From Cordia subcordata (Eukaryota; Streptophyta; Magnoliopsida; Boraginales; Cordiaceae): 64,000 bases of DNA. The notes under the pieces were generated by a model. It had not been told where the DNA came from and did no database searches. It worked only from the letters and a program-made list of their open reading frames with translations. The stretch is from positions 32,817,501 through 32,881,500 of the forward strand of contig JAPTOF010000001.1 in assembly GCA_028554755.1 (NCBI GenBank), given 5' to 3'. How positions within the stretch are numbered: the stretch's first letter is position 1; every line of letters begins with the position of its first letter. This document shows positions 43,649-54,949 of the stretch, in pieces. The translations under genes and the position numbers were made by a program.

Positions 43649-44321
43649 TAACGACAGAAAGAATGGACAACTAAGAGAAAACACAAGGCATTACTCAATA
43701 GAACACCACTTAATAGAACACCACTCTTCACTCAAAGGAATCCACCTAAGAGTTACGAGTAGAATTTAGAAGGAACATAACAAGCCACAGGATCAAAATA
43801 TAGTTTTTTCTATTTCAATTGTCTATCCAAAGATTACATGAGATGGCCTTTTAAAGACAATGCTCAGAACAACCCCCAAGCTTAGGTAGATCAGAGTTGT
43901 AAATGCTTCACTTCTATCATGACTTAGGAAATGAAAAATAATGAAACTTGCTAGGAAAAGGAAACTAATTTCTTAACAATACCCAAGGAATATAGGTGAA
44001 AAGATCAGGTAAAAAGAATAAAAAGAAAGCTAGAAAATCACTTCTCTTCGTAACTTGCTGCAAGAAATTCAAATATGATAGTATGTAGTAAAATGCCACG
44101 ACGCCTTGCAGGAATATTATTTTTGGGCACTATTTTTTTTGTTGGAAATTAGACTTTTGTGGCTTTCCAATTGCATATCTCACCTTCTAGTTTTTTCACA
44201 ATCAAAGCAGTTTATTCCGAGAATTTGACCCAAAAAACATCTTAGCAAGCAGAGTGATGGACTTTGTTGGTGTTTCTTTTGCTATACCATTTTCGAGTTC
44301 TCTTGCAATATCTCGGTGCCA
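43649..44321 (-). repeat. Gypsy I 5' LTR
   Basis: 673 bp aligned with 40153-40843. Its first dinucleotide on the plus strand is TA where the partner has TG; it ends CTCGGTGCCA. A short duplication of AATAGAACACCACT occurs near 43696-43724. Confidence 0.9.
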
Positions 44322-44326
44322 AGAAG

Positions 44327-45034
44327 GACCAAAAGTCCTAGTTTCAGTCATAAGACCCCATATAGTCATATCAGTAATATTAGTGTTTCCAAGGTTTTCA
44401 GATTCGGCATTCATTGTCCAGTAAAGTTAAGCCCAAAATCATATTAGTTTTAGTGTCTGTACTTACAAAACAAATATATTAGTTAACACAAATCGAAAAA
44501 AATGCTATTAATTTCTCTTAGTTCTAGACCTGCCCATGATAAAAAGATTAATTCTAAAATCCTTAAGATTGTTGGTAAATAATTTAGAAAATATGCAAAT
44601 GTAGCAAAAAATAAATAAACGGCCATTAATCTGGAATTGACATAAAAGCATACATGGAATTTACTAGAATTAGATTACAGATGAAATTGAAACTGAAAGT
44701 AAACAAAGTGAACCTTATACTAGAAAATCGAGGCTCTTGAAATCACGATCTGTGTAAGAATATACGACCCTACTACGGTGCTTACAAATTTTTTAGCATA
44801 ATCCTTTTAGGGTACAATGATTTTCCTTTTACTTTGGTAGCATTCCAGCAGCAAAAGCTTGCAAACTGAATTATGCGAACTCTCTCCCAAATAGGAACCT
44901 AGAATCTATATGCTTCCTAAAGCTGAGAGTACTTTTGCAGTAAAAGCCTTTCCCATAAACTAAAAGCTCTATCAAAACTTTATACTATGATGGACCTGGA
45001 AACTGCCATTACAAAGAAGCCAGGAATGGACTAT
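44327..45034. other. Unassigned sequence right of gypsy I
   Basis: A minus-strand frame beginning MNAESENLGNTNITDMTIWG (start 44414) runs into the gypsy I insertion. Across the reconstructed target it would end a few codons later, so it is probably not a gene. The stretch 44735-44890 is weakly similar to 56420-56570. Confidence 0.3.
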
Positions 45035-45146
45035 CATAATTACAGCATTCAGTAGGGATATGCAACAACCAGAACGTGAATAACCCTCTACATTTGGCCT
45101 TCAATACGAAAACTGTTGCATATCCCTACTGAATGTTGTAATTATG
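45035..45146 (+). ncRNA. 33-bp-stem hairpin, candidate small-RNA precursor
   Basis: The left arm 45035-45067 starts CATAATTACAGCATTCAGT and the right arm 45114-45146 is its reverse complement except at one position. On the plus strand that position would be a G-U pair, so a plus-strand transcript is fully paired over 33 nt. The loop is 46 nt (45068-45113). Arms this alike suggest a recent inverted duplication, as in young MIRNA loci, but also fit a small foldback transposon. No promoter or target is evident. Confidence 0.5.
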
Positions 45147-45952
45147 CTGGTCAATTACCTAGTTAATTTGCTAGATTCACTTAGACACTTTACTTGCACC
45201 TTGCCAATGATTTCAAATTTCCTCCTTGTGGATTTGACTTTGTACTTTATTCACTACACTGCAATCACTCTGTACTTGTAAGATTAAAACTTTGTTTAAG
45301 TCAAGCACATTAGAGGTTTTGCATATTGATTTGAATGGAATGCTACAAGATCAATTGTGGACCCAAGATTTTTAATTAGAGGTGGTGAAGCATTTGCACC
45401 AAGTCATTATTCTGTTCAAGTTTTCAATCCAAATCACAAAATTGTCACCTCTATGAACTATAAAATAAGATATTATATAATAATAAAACTTTTACAATTT
45501 TAAGTGTTTAGACACACTAAATACAAATAGATCACATAAAGCACAAAAATTTGAAGATTATATTTTTCATATTAGGCATCCTAAAAATTAAGATAGAAAA
45601 GTCCTGTTTTCCTTTTACAATTGACAAGAATGAAAAACATCAAGTTAATTAATTCACCAAACAAAATATCAATAACATCCATTTAAGCATGAATCATCAT
45701 TGTAAAAGTATTTAAAAACTAAAATCAAAGTTAAAAATACTAAACTGATTCATGAGGCGACAGCAACTGTAACTTTTGTGAGAGTGATAACTTTTGAAAT
45801 CTATAATAAGTTTAAGAAAAACTGAAAGATAGTGGTTCAAAAGAATTTTAAAACTAAAAAAGAACAAATAGATTTGGAATTATATAAAAAAATATATATA
45901 TATTTTTTTGTTTTATGTCGAAGCCGGCATGTTTTAGTCAGAGTGCTTAACT
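45147..45952. other. AT-rich sequence and start of repeat block
   Basis: No gene seen. The last ~50 bp (TTTTGTTTTATGTCGAAGCC...) belong to the same degenerate repeat that resumes after copia J at 49481. Confidence 0.4.
45948..45952. repeat. Target-site duplication of copia J, left
   Basis: TAACT before the 5' LTR, identical to 49481-49485 after the 3' LTR. Confidence 0.95.
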
Positions 45953-46232
45953 TGTTAGAAAATAAACTTGATTTAGAATTTGGATATGTTTAGAAATCCT
46001 AATTATATTAGGATTAGTTTATTGGTTATTTTCCTAGTCCAATTAGGATTAATTTATTAGCTATTTTAATATGTAAAGAATTGGTTTAACCAAATCCTAT
46101 TTAGTTTTGGACTTCTAGAATAGCCTATATATAGGGATGAAAGCTTTCAGTTGTAGAGGCCCAAGTTAGAAGAGATAATAAAGTTTAATATATTCTCTCT
46201 ATATTCAAAATAGCCTCTTCCACTTTCTAACA
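45953..46232 (+). repeat. Copia J 5' LTR
   Basis: 280 bp from TGTTAGAAAATAAACTTG to TTTCTAACA. A TATA box (CCTATATATAGGG) lies at 46124-46135. Confidence 0.95.
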
Positions 46233-46257
46233 AAGTGGTATCTAGAGCTAGGTAACT

Positions 46258-49200
46258 ATGATGGCTAATGGGATGCTTCCGTTTCAATTCCCTCGCCTGA
46301 CAAAGGATAATTATGATAATTGGACAATTCGTCTAAAAGCCCTTCTTGGCTCTCAAGATGCTTGGGAGATTGTAGAAAAAGGCTACACGGAATAGGATGA
46401 AGATGTTGCCTTGAGTCAAGCTCAAAAGGAAGCTTTGACAAGATTGTGGAAGAAAGATCAACAAGCTCTTTCTATCATCCATCTATGTTTGGATGAAGCG
46501 ACGTTCAAGAAGATTTCATGTGCCATTACCGCGAAGGAAGCATGGGAGATTCTCCAAAAATCCCAAAAGAGAGTTGACAAGGTGAAAAAGGTTCATCTTA
46601 AGACTTTAAAAGGTGAGTTTGATTCTCTCCATATGAATGATACTGAATCTATATCAGATTATATTTCAAGAGTATTGGTAGTTTTTAATCAATTAAAAAG
46701 ATATGGAGAAGATTTGAAAGATGTCCGTGTAGTAGAAAAAATCCTTCGTTCTTTGCATCCAAAATATGAATATATTGTTGTAGCCATTGAAGAATTAAAG
46801 GATTTAGATACCATGTCCATTGATGAATTCATGGGTTCGTTACAAGCCCATGAAGAAAAACATAAAAAGAAGGATAAGGAAGTCCTTGAAAAGGTTCTTC
46901 AAAGTAATCTTTCTTTAAAGAAAGAAGAAAACTCCAATAATAATGGAGGTCAAAGAGGATGTGGGCGTGGTTGTGCACATAGAGGGCGAGAACGTGGCGG
47001 AAGAGGAGGATTTAATCAATCCAATCAAGAAGAGAACAATACACAAGGACCTGGGCGTGAAAGGGACAACAATTCAAGAAAGTATGATAAATCGTCAATT
47101 CAATGTTATAATTGTCAGAAATTTGGGGATTATTCTTATGAATGCAGGAAAAATCCAAAAGTTGTTGCTGAGAAAGCAAATTACGTGGAAAAACAAGGAG
47201 AAAAGGAAATAACATTGTTAATGGCCCATCAAGGTGATCCTAATGGAGATAGGACTTCATGGTATCTTGATGCCGTAGCTAGCAGTCACATGAGTGGAAA
47301 AAGGAGTATGTTTACATAGCTCGATGAAACTGTCAAGGGCAATGTAAAATTTAGAGATGGCTCTACGATCTCTGTGGAAGGTAAAGGTAAGATTCTAATC
47401 CGTTTAAAAGATGGAGAGCATCGTCTTATTTCTGAAGTATATTATGTGCCAAAATTAAAAAGTAATATTTTGAGTCTTGGCCAACTGTTTGAAAAAAATT
47501 ACACAATTTTATTGCAAGTTAAACATTGTGTAATAAGGGATGAAAATAATGTTTTGATGACAAAAGTGCCAATGACAAGAAATAGATTATTTGTATTAAA
47601 TATTCAGAATGATACAGCAAAATGTTTTAAAGCTTGTGTAAAAGAAACTTCTTGGCTTTGGCATTTGAGATTTGGGCACATAAATTTGAAAATTTGTCTT
47701 TGGTGTAAAAAATTAATATGGTGAATGGATTGCCTCTCATCAATCATCCGAAGCAAATCTGTGAAGGTTGTCTTCTTGGGAAACAGGTTAGGAAAAGTTT
47801 TCCACAGGAGGCTACATCAAGAGCAAGGAGGCCACTAGAACTTGTCTGTACTGATATTTATGGGCCTATAAACCCAAATTCCTATGGTAAAAATAAGTAC
47901 TTTATTCTTTTCATTGATGATTATAGTCGTAAAACTTGGGTCTATTTCCTAAAAGAAAAATCTAAAGCTTTTGAAAAGTTCAAGATATTTAAGGCCCTTG
48001 TCGAAAAAGAAAGGGGTTACAAGATAAAAGCTTTGAGATCTGATAGAGGCGGAGAATTCACATCAAAAGAATTTGAAAGGTTTTGTGAAGACCAAGGTAT
48101 TCGATGTCCTTTGACAGTTCCTTGATCCCCTCAACAAAATGGAGTTGCTGAGAGAAAAAATAGAGTGATTCTTGAGATGATTCAGAGCATGTTGAAGACC
48201 AAAGGAATGCCGAAAGAATTTTGGGCTGAAGCTGTTGATTATGCTTTGTATCTTTTGAATCGTAGTGCTACAAAGAGTCTTTCTAACAAGACACCATTGG
48301 AAGCCTGGTATAAAAAGAAGCCTGGCATCAAGCATTTATGAGTTTTTGGATACATAGCCTATGCTCATGTTCCAGATCAAGTTAGATCCAAGCTTGACGA
48401 CAAGAGTCAAAAGCTTGTTTTTATTGGCTACGATAGACGCTCCAAACGTTACAAGCTTTACAATCTTATTAGTGGAAGGATTATTATTAGTAGAGATGTT
48501 CAATTTGATGAAGAAGCATAATGGGATTGGGGTACTAATGAGCAAAAAGAAGATAAATTCTTGCCACTTCAAGAGCAAGAAGTAGAAGCATATAGGGATT
48601 TTATCTCTCCAATTCTTACTCCAACTTCAAGTGCAGTTCCAACTCCAAATGCAACTCTAACTCTAACTCTATCTCCAACTATAGGTCAAGGAAACTCCTC
48701 TGCAACAAGTTCGAGTCCTAAAGAAAGAGCTCCTCGTTTTAGAAGTTTGAGTGAGATCTACTAAGTAACTCGAAATTTAAATGAAGATCTAAATCTGTTT
48801 TGTCTCCATGCTGATTGTGAGATAATAACATTTGAGGAAGCTGATAAGAGCAAAAGATTGAGAGGAGTTTTGGATGAAAAGATCGAAATAATCAAGAAGA
48901 ATGATACTTGGGAGCTTGCGACTTTACCCAAAGGACACAAGGTCATTAGAGTAAAGTCGATTTACAAAATAAAGAGGAATACAAAAAATGAAGTAGAAAA
49001 ATACAAGACAGCTGGTATTGCTTGTGATGATAGTTCAAAAGGGCAATGGCAAAAGAGTTTGAGAATGCGTCGTAAGAAAGGAAGTGAAGATAAAGCACGT
49101 GAAGTTTCAAGATCAAGTTGCCGACATTTTAACAAAGCCCCTCAAGAGTGACGTGTTCATCCAGCTGAGAGCTTTGCTTGGAGTTACGAGAATCAAATCA
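46258..49200 (+). pseudogene. Copia J gag-protease-integrase, broken
   Basis: Gag starts at ATG 46258 (MMANGMLPFQFPRLTKDNYD) and meets one stop (TAG 46393), then is open to 47319. The zinc knuckle ([14 protein letters not shown]) has Asp for His, and protease ([13 protein letters not shown]) has DAV for DSG/DTG. Pre-integrase WHLRFGHIN is at ~47660 and the integrase zinc site and core (CEGCLLGKQ, DIYGPINPNSYG, FIDDYSRKTW, DRGGEF) at 47718-48125; QQNGVAERKN follows one stop. The RT start (TWELATLPKGHKVIRVKSIYK, ~48910) is followed within ~80 bp by the polyprotein C-terminus (VADILTKPLKS equivalent, ~49120). RT palm and RNase H are therefore absent. Confidence 0.85.
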
Positions 49201-49213
49201 AGTTTAAGGGGGA

Positions 49214-49480
49214 TGTTAGAAAATAAACTTGATTAAGAATTTGGATATATTTAGAAGTCCTAATTATATTATGATATTTTCCTAGTCCAATTAGGAATAA
49301 TCTTTTAGCCATTTTAATATGTAAAGAATTGGTTTAACCAAATCCTATTTAGTTTTGGATTTCTAGAATAGCCTATATATAGGGATGAAAGCTTTCAGTT
49401 GTAAAGGCCCAAGTTAGAAGAAATAATAAAGTTTAATATATTCTCTCTATATTCAAAATAACCTCTTTCACTTTCTAACA
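49214..49480 (+). repeat. Copia J 3' LTR
   Basis: 267 bp aligned with the 5' LTR; a short deletion near 49272 removes part of the ATTAGGATTAGTTTATTGG segment. Confidence 0.95.
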
Positions 49481-49485
49481 TAACT

Positions 49486-50100
49486 AAGTGGTTGTGTTTT
49501 TTTATGTCTCAAAGTTGTATTTTTTTTTTGTTTTGTGTCAAAGTCGACATTATTTTTCATTGAGTCCTTGCATTTTTTTTTAAGTGAGTGCTTGGGATTT
49601 TTTACGTGTCAAAGCTTTTTCCTATTGAGAGTGCTTGTGTTTGTTTAAATGTGTGCTTCGGGTATTTTTAAGTGTAAAACTGTTGTGCTTTTGCTTTGTT
49701 TTAGGTGGAAATCAGCATTTTCTATGCTTTTGTGTTTTTAAGCAAGTACTTGGGGTTTTCTGTGTCATAGTCAGTTGTGCTGATTTTGCTTGGAAAAAAA
49801 AAACAATATAATGAGGGACGGGGCACCAATAACCTACACAACTAGAAAGTGGAAAAGGCAACGTGAGTCCTTGACACTGGTATAGTGTCAGCCAAAGATA
49901 CACCGACACTCAAGTCAGTGTCATAATGATTTGGATAAGAAAGAGATATTATAGCTTAGGAACAGCAATGCCGATTGGTTTAGAGTGGCTTTTTGTTTTA
50001 TGTGGAAGTTGGCACTTTTTGTGCTTCTATTTTTAAAGTGAGTGCTTGGGTTTTTTTATTACCATCGTCGATTGTGTTGATTATGCTTGAAAAAGAAAAA
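49486..50100. repeat. Degenerate repeat block
   Basis: Imperfect units combining GTGCTTGGGTTTTTT and GTTTTATGTCAAAGTCGGCATTTTT recur at irregular spacing. The block includes the ~50 bp left of copia J (45903-45952), so J landed inside it. Confidence 0.65.
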
Positions 50101-50453
50101 CAACAATTACAAGCAATATAATAGGAATCAAACACTTGAACTTCTCCTCAAAATTCATATACTTAACCAACAGTCCATGTTAGCATATGTAGCTTAGTAA
50201 GAGGTGGCAAAAGCATATATCCAAAACTGCTTAACTTACAAAAGCAAAAAACAAACAAAAAAACTGAGAGGGGTAGCCGCCACTGTTGCGCCACCACCTT
50301 AGGTTCGCCCTTGTACAAGGTACATGTCATTTTACACATTTGACTCTTAAAGCAATTATCATCCTTTAGACATAGCAGAAGGTGTTAAGAAATGAAACAT
50401 TGAGTAGACAAGAAAAATATGATCATTAGGTCCTTCGATGATGTACTTATGAT
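50101..50453 (-). other. 3' flank of polygalacturonase gene
   Basis: Downstream region of the minus-strand gene. No ORF or repeat of note; AT-rich stretches could hold the polyadenylation signals, but I cannot single one out. Confidence 0.4.
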
Positions 50454-51924
50454 TTATTTGCACCCGATAGGGTTCAATTTCCCATGAACGAGAAGTTTGA
50501 CGTTGGTGCATAATGAAGAAAGAGCGCTAACATCCTTAGAGGCTGGTGTCAAATTGATGTTTGCCAATTCAATGCCTTCACAAGGAACTGCTTCACTACA
50601 ATTAAGAGTCACTGGAACACTTGAGATAGTGGTACCCCTTATGTTCTTGAAGTGGACATCACTAATCTTTACTTTGGATGGCTGTGTTGATTGGAAAGAG
50701 ACATCAAACTTGAAATTAATATATATCTAATTTATAATGAAGAAATCAAACATCAAATTTTTGTTTTCTTAATAATAATTGACAAGTACCAATACATGTA
50801 CTCTTTATCTTATGGCCTAATAACTCGTTTATTCTATAAGATCATGAAATACTTTAATACTTTTTTTGAGAAAACAATCCCTTACTTTTGGTAAGTTTCA
50901 CTAATTTTGATCAGTAAAATTGCTTAGTCATCACTTAACTACCACAAATGAAATATTTTAAACACATAAGCACAAGAAAATATAATATCTCACCGTTTTT
51001 CTATTTTCTGAGTTGTAGTTTTGATCAATGATGATAGGGTTCTTAACTTGATCCATGATTATATCATCAAATACAATATGTGAAGCTTTGAGTGCAGGAG
51101 AATCACGCCAAGTTTTAATTCTAACTCCATTTGTCGTGCCTGTTAAAGTACAATTGGTTACAGTAATTCCTTGCACATCTGTTTCTCCTTGACGCTTGCC
51201 AAGACTACCAATGCTGTCACATATATAAGTAAAGATGAAGGTTTAGAAGAATGATCAAACATGAAAAAAAAAAAATTAAAATTCAAAACTATGCTAACAA
51301 CCATTTAGAAACAGCGATTGAATTGATTTTCAACCTAAAAATACTTTAAAACTAGACAAATATTAAAAAATGCAATATCAATACCCTTTACCCTTAGGGT
51401 TTTTAGGGATTATAGTCCCCGTCAACTTGTAAACAACTTTGCCTACGATGTTGGAGTTTTAATTGATAACTCGTATTATTTCAGATAATGATTTTCGCGA
51501 CCTGAAACAACTATTCTTCATTCTTGTAAGATCTTGAGTCTGAAACTTGACAATAATGATTTGGGGGAAAAAAAAAAAAAAACCTGATGCCATGTCCAGG
51601 TCCACAAAAGATTTTGGAGATATTAACACCAACGTTGCCATCACCAACAGAAATACAATCGTCACCAGTTCCAATATCACAGTTAGTCACAGTGATAGCT
51701 CGGGAATCACTAATGTGGATACCATCTGTGTTTGGGCTATCAGCTGGTGCAGATATGTGGAGATCTGATATTGTTATATTGGTGCTCTCTGTAAGCTTCA
51801 TGTGGAAGCCTTTACTATTAAGAAGCCTGATATTTTGCACAATAGCATTGGTTACAGTTTGCAACACAAGACCCTACATTCAAAGAAGAAAAGATTAACG
51901 TATGTCAATGTGCATTTAGGGAAT

Positions 51925-51963
<39 letters not shown>

Positions 51964-53752
51964 CAAGTTATAAATAGGGCACTGGTTTAAATTTAATTTA
52001 AAGGGTTACTGTATGCTAAATCGATAAGTTGTAATGCAGCTCGAGAAGAAAAATAAATCTATAGAGTTTTTTAAATTAATTTAAGGATAGAAGTTGCTCA
52101 ACATAATATTAGACGTGGATCTTTAAATTAGTTTTGTACATTCACACGTTACTAAATTCACACATGGCTTGTTTCTTTTCTTACTTATTTACTTTTCTCA
52201 ATGTGTAAAATAATTCATTCTATAAGTCACTAAGGGCAAATGCATGTTCTTCATGTATTTATTGATTCCTTATGACAAATTTTTGTATTCAAAGTTAGGA
52301 TGAATGATGAAAAAGGGTGAATTGTTGAAGAAGAAAAGGAGAAAAAAGAAGGTTGGTGATGATTTGATTTGCTTTAGATATAAAAAGCCCGACATATTAA
52401 GTCCCCAAACTTGTGAAGAAGGGAGTGATGCAAGCCACTTAGGACAATATTTACACAATCCTAGTAGTCAATAAGCTTCTTCTTTGAATAGGGTATTTAA
52501 AAGGTAATTTCTTTATTTGGGTCACAGATGAAAAGGCTGAGTAGGAAATAATTCTCTTGTATTGATGCATCATATGTTAGCAAAAGAAAGTTAAGTGATA
52601 TATTTTCTCGTATGAACAAATTATTAATTTATAAAGTTTGCAAATTAATCTTGTAGCACGGTTCAAGAAGAAATATGGACTGAGTAATGGAGCAAGTGTA
52701 CATACATCTGGAAGAAGTTCGCCAGGGCCACTACCATCACCCTTGGTTTTATACTTCCACGAAGCCTTACCTTGGCCATTGAGGGTTCCTCCACCAGTAA
52801 GCACGATGCCATCAACGTGGCTAATTTCTATCCACCTACCATTTTCGTAGACACTAAGATCAGTGCTCCCTAGAACAGTCCCTTGAATTTCGATAGTTAT
52901 AGGTTTGGGAGCAGTGCAAGGACCTTGGAAGATTATCTCTCCTGTTAGAAATGTTCCTTTGGGAACAAGAACTCTTGCTGGTTCAGTCGAATGACATGCC
53001 TTATTCCATGTCCTAATAAATGCCTGCATGCACACACGTAGATCATATGAGTTTAATCTAATTTGTCTGTATACTAAGAAAGTGTAGAGAGATTTTCATG
53101 TATTAAAGAATGTCCCTTTTCAATTTCTTGTCTCCTTCAGAAAAGAGATGGGGCATATGTGTTTCATAGGCTTTTTCAATGACATTAGTTATTGTTCAAA
53201 ACTATAAGAATCTGTAGTATATATCGATCTGTTCATTTATTTTGTTCAGTATAAAACTGAAACTGGATAGTAATGTATTTTGATTTTTAAGAAAAGGATC
53301 TTGCTCATGACTTCATTCGATAGTAATAGAAGAGCTATTGATAACTTGAGATGTAAGACATAGACAAATCACCACATCATCATTATTAGTACAGTAATTT
53401 TATAGTAATATGTCATGAAACAATCACAAAAGTTCACAAACTACTACACTGAATCACAAATTTTAAGACTTCAAAATAATGGAAGTTTGAAATTCGTTAA
53501 TGTGCGGAAATTGTTTTCTTTGGTGCAAACCAAATATAACATGGCAACTTTATCGTATCATAACTTACATACCATAGCACTATCTTTTTTGCCATTTGCT
53601 ACAGCCCCATCTTTTGTAACATCAAAAACTTTTTCACCAGTTGTGATAAGGCCACGACGTAAACCAAGGGGAGCACATTCAGCTCTAATTGAGAACAAGG
53701 CTAAGCCTAAAAGGTAAAGAACCTTAATACCTTGCCCCCTTGGGTGAAACAT
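50454..53752 (-). CDS. Exopolygalacturonase (glycoside hydrolase family 28), 5 exons
   Basis: Secreted pectin-degrading enzyme that hydrolyses alpha-1,4 galacturonide bonds in the cell wall. Minus-strand exons: 53752-53573, 53023-52706, 51873-51584, 51213-50994 and 50681-50454, all with GT-AG introns, give 411 codons plus TAA, a normal family length. The N-terminus has a hydrophobic signal peptide (KVLYLLGLALFSI). All four GH28 motifs are present: SPNTDG, GTGDDC, GPGHGIS and RIK, so catalytic Asp residues and the substrate-binding RIK are intact. The sequence (FDVTKDGAVANGKKDSAM, PKGTFLTGEIIFQGPC) fits the pollen-type exo clade; expression in pollen is inferred from that. No stop or frameshift is seen. 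It is flanked by transposons on both sides. Confidence 0.93.
51929..51961. repeat. (TA)n microsatellite in polygalacturonase intron 2
   Basis: About 16 TA units within the intron between exons 2 and 3, near the acceptor of exon 3. Confidence 0.95.
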
Positions 53753-54640
53753 GGTGACCTTGTACCTGATGATAGTTTTTGTGCAACTGAGAAAGACGGG
53801 AAAATATTAAAAATGGATTTGGGTTAGGGCGAATGAACGAAAGTGAAAATTCCATGGCTTTTTATGGTACTCTTTTTCAGAAATCAGTTGGATGTTTGCT
53901 TGGTCTATCTGATATTTAGGGAATCTTCTCCACAGATTAAGCACTTTCACTTATCACTAGAAACTTATGTTGTTTGATCTCTTATATAAAAAAAGTACTA
54001 TATCTTTTGAGCTTTTTATAAGATGTTTATTATAAGCCAAACAAGGACAAGCTTGAAATTTATTAAAGTCCAATGGTACTTGTTATTTTCTTAGTACCCT
54101 TCAACATCTTATTAGAGTATGCTTTTACTCATTGCTATTTTCTTCTTATCTTCCCTACCAAGCCTCTTCACATCGATTCATTTCTTCGCTATTGATATAC
54201 CCGGCAACCACCAAGTGATAAGCGCCCGTAACAAGGTAATCATGATTAAATGCCCTATTTTCTTTTCTTTTGATTAATCAGAACATGACTTTGTTTCTTC
54301 AAAGGTTGAATTTCGAAGCATATGTCTTTTTCTCTTAAATTTCTATATTTTTCTTCATTTCAACTTCTGAGTATTTGCCTTTTTTTTTCTTTTTTTTTTT
54401 TTGTGTTATAAGTTGAGCAATTCGTGTAGTTTCAGCTAGTTGTGTATGGTTGCCAGCTAAGAGACTTCAGGCCTCTCCTAATGTTTGCGTGTCTTATACA
54501 TATTATATATATGGGTATCTATCTATTGGAACATATGCTGGCACAAACAAACATTAACAACAAACTAAAGGTTACTTTTCTCTTCTTCTAGTTCTTTCTC
54601 CTTTTGGCGCATTCTCGAGCAAAGATAGGTGTCATATGTT
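53753..54640 (-). promoter_or_regulatory. Upstream region of polygalacturonase gene
   Basis: About 0.9 kb between the start codon and the next repeat. On the minus strand a TATA-like string (CCATAAAAAGCC, ~53862-53873) lies ~115 bp before the ATG and is the best core-promoter candidate. A T-rich run is at 54379-54402. No other gene is apparent. Confidence 0.4.
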
Positions 54641-54949
54641 ACTACAAAAAAATTTTCGATTTCAAATAGAAAATTTTCATCTCAGACTTAAAAAAATTTT
54701 ATCTCAAAGTGGATTTAAGGTAGAATTTGAGACAAAAATGTTTTGTCCCGAAACTCGTCGCAAATTTTGAGACACAAATTCCGTTTGTAATTGATGAAAA
54801 ATTTTCCATCTCCAATTTCTATCTCAAATTCTGTCTCAAAAATGTATTAACTTATTAGAATTTTTTTTAAAAAAAATTCATCCCAAATCCATCTCAAATA
54901 GAGAAGGAAAATTTCTATCTCAAATTTTATGTACCAACTTTTAGTGGTG
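54641..54949. mobile_element. Small CACTA-like MITE candidate
   Basis: The left end ACTACAAAAAAATTTTCG and the right end, reversed, CACCACTAAAAG resemble CACTA termini. The interior repeats the motif ATCTCAAATT in both orientations, like a miniature subterminal array. No ORF. The boundaries and duplication are not certain. Confidence 0.35.

Larger units (their letters stand above)
40153..44321 (-). mobile_element. Gypsy element I (chromovirus-like), internally deleted
   Basis: Minus-strand Ty3/gypsy element, 4169 bp, with LTRs 40153-40843 and 43649-44321 and a perfect AGAAG target-site duplication. The primer-binding site (minus TGGTTATCAGAGC, 43632-43644) is the initiator-Met type. Gag and part of RT are present; coding then jumps from the end of RT to an integrase C-terminal tail, so RNase H and most of integrase are deleted. 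Confidence 0.9.
45953..49480 (+). mobile_element. Copia element J, RT/RNase H deleted, young
   Basis: Plus-strand copia, 3528 bp, with short LTRs (45953-46232 and 49214-49480), a perfect TAACT target-site duplication, primer-binding site TGGTATCTAGAGC (46236-46248) and polypurine tract AGTTTAAGGGGGA (49201-49213). Gag, protease and integrase remain in long frames; almost all RT and RNase H are gone. The LTRs are alike except for a ~13-bp deletion and a few changes, so it is one of the youngest insertions here. Confidence 0.95.

Noticed and set aside
44202..44414. Small gene starting MNAESENLGNTNITD on the minus strand
   Set aside because: It runs into the gypsy I LTR, and across the reconstructed target it stops within a few codons.
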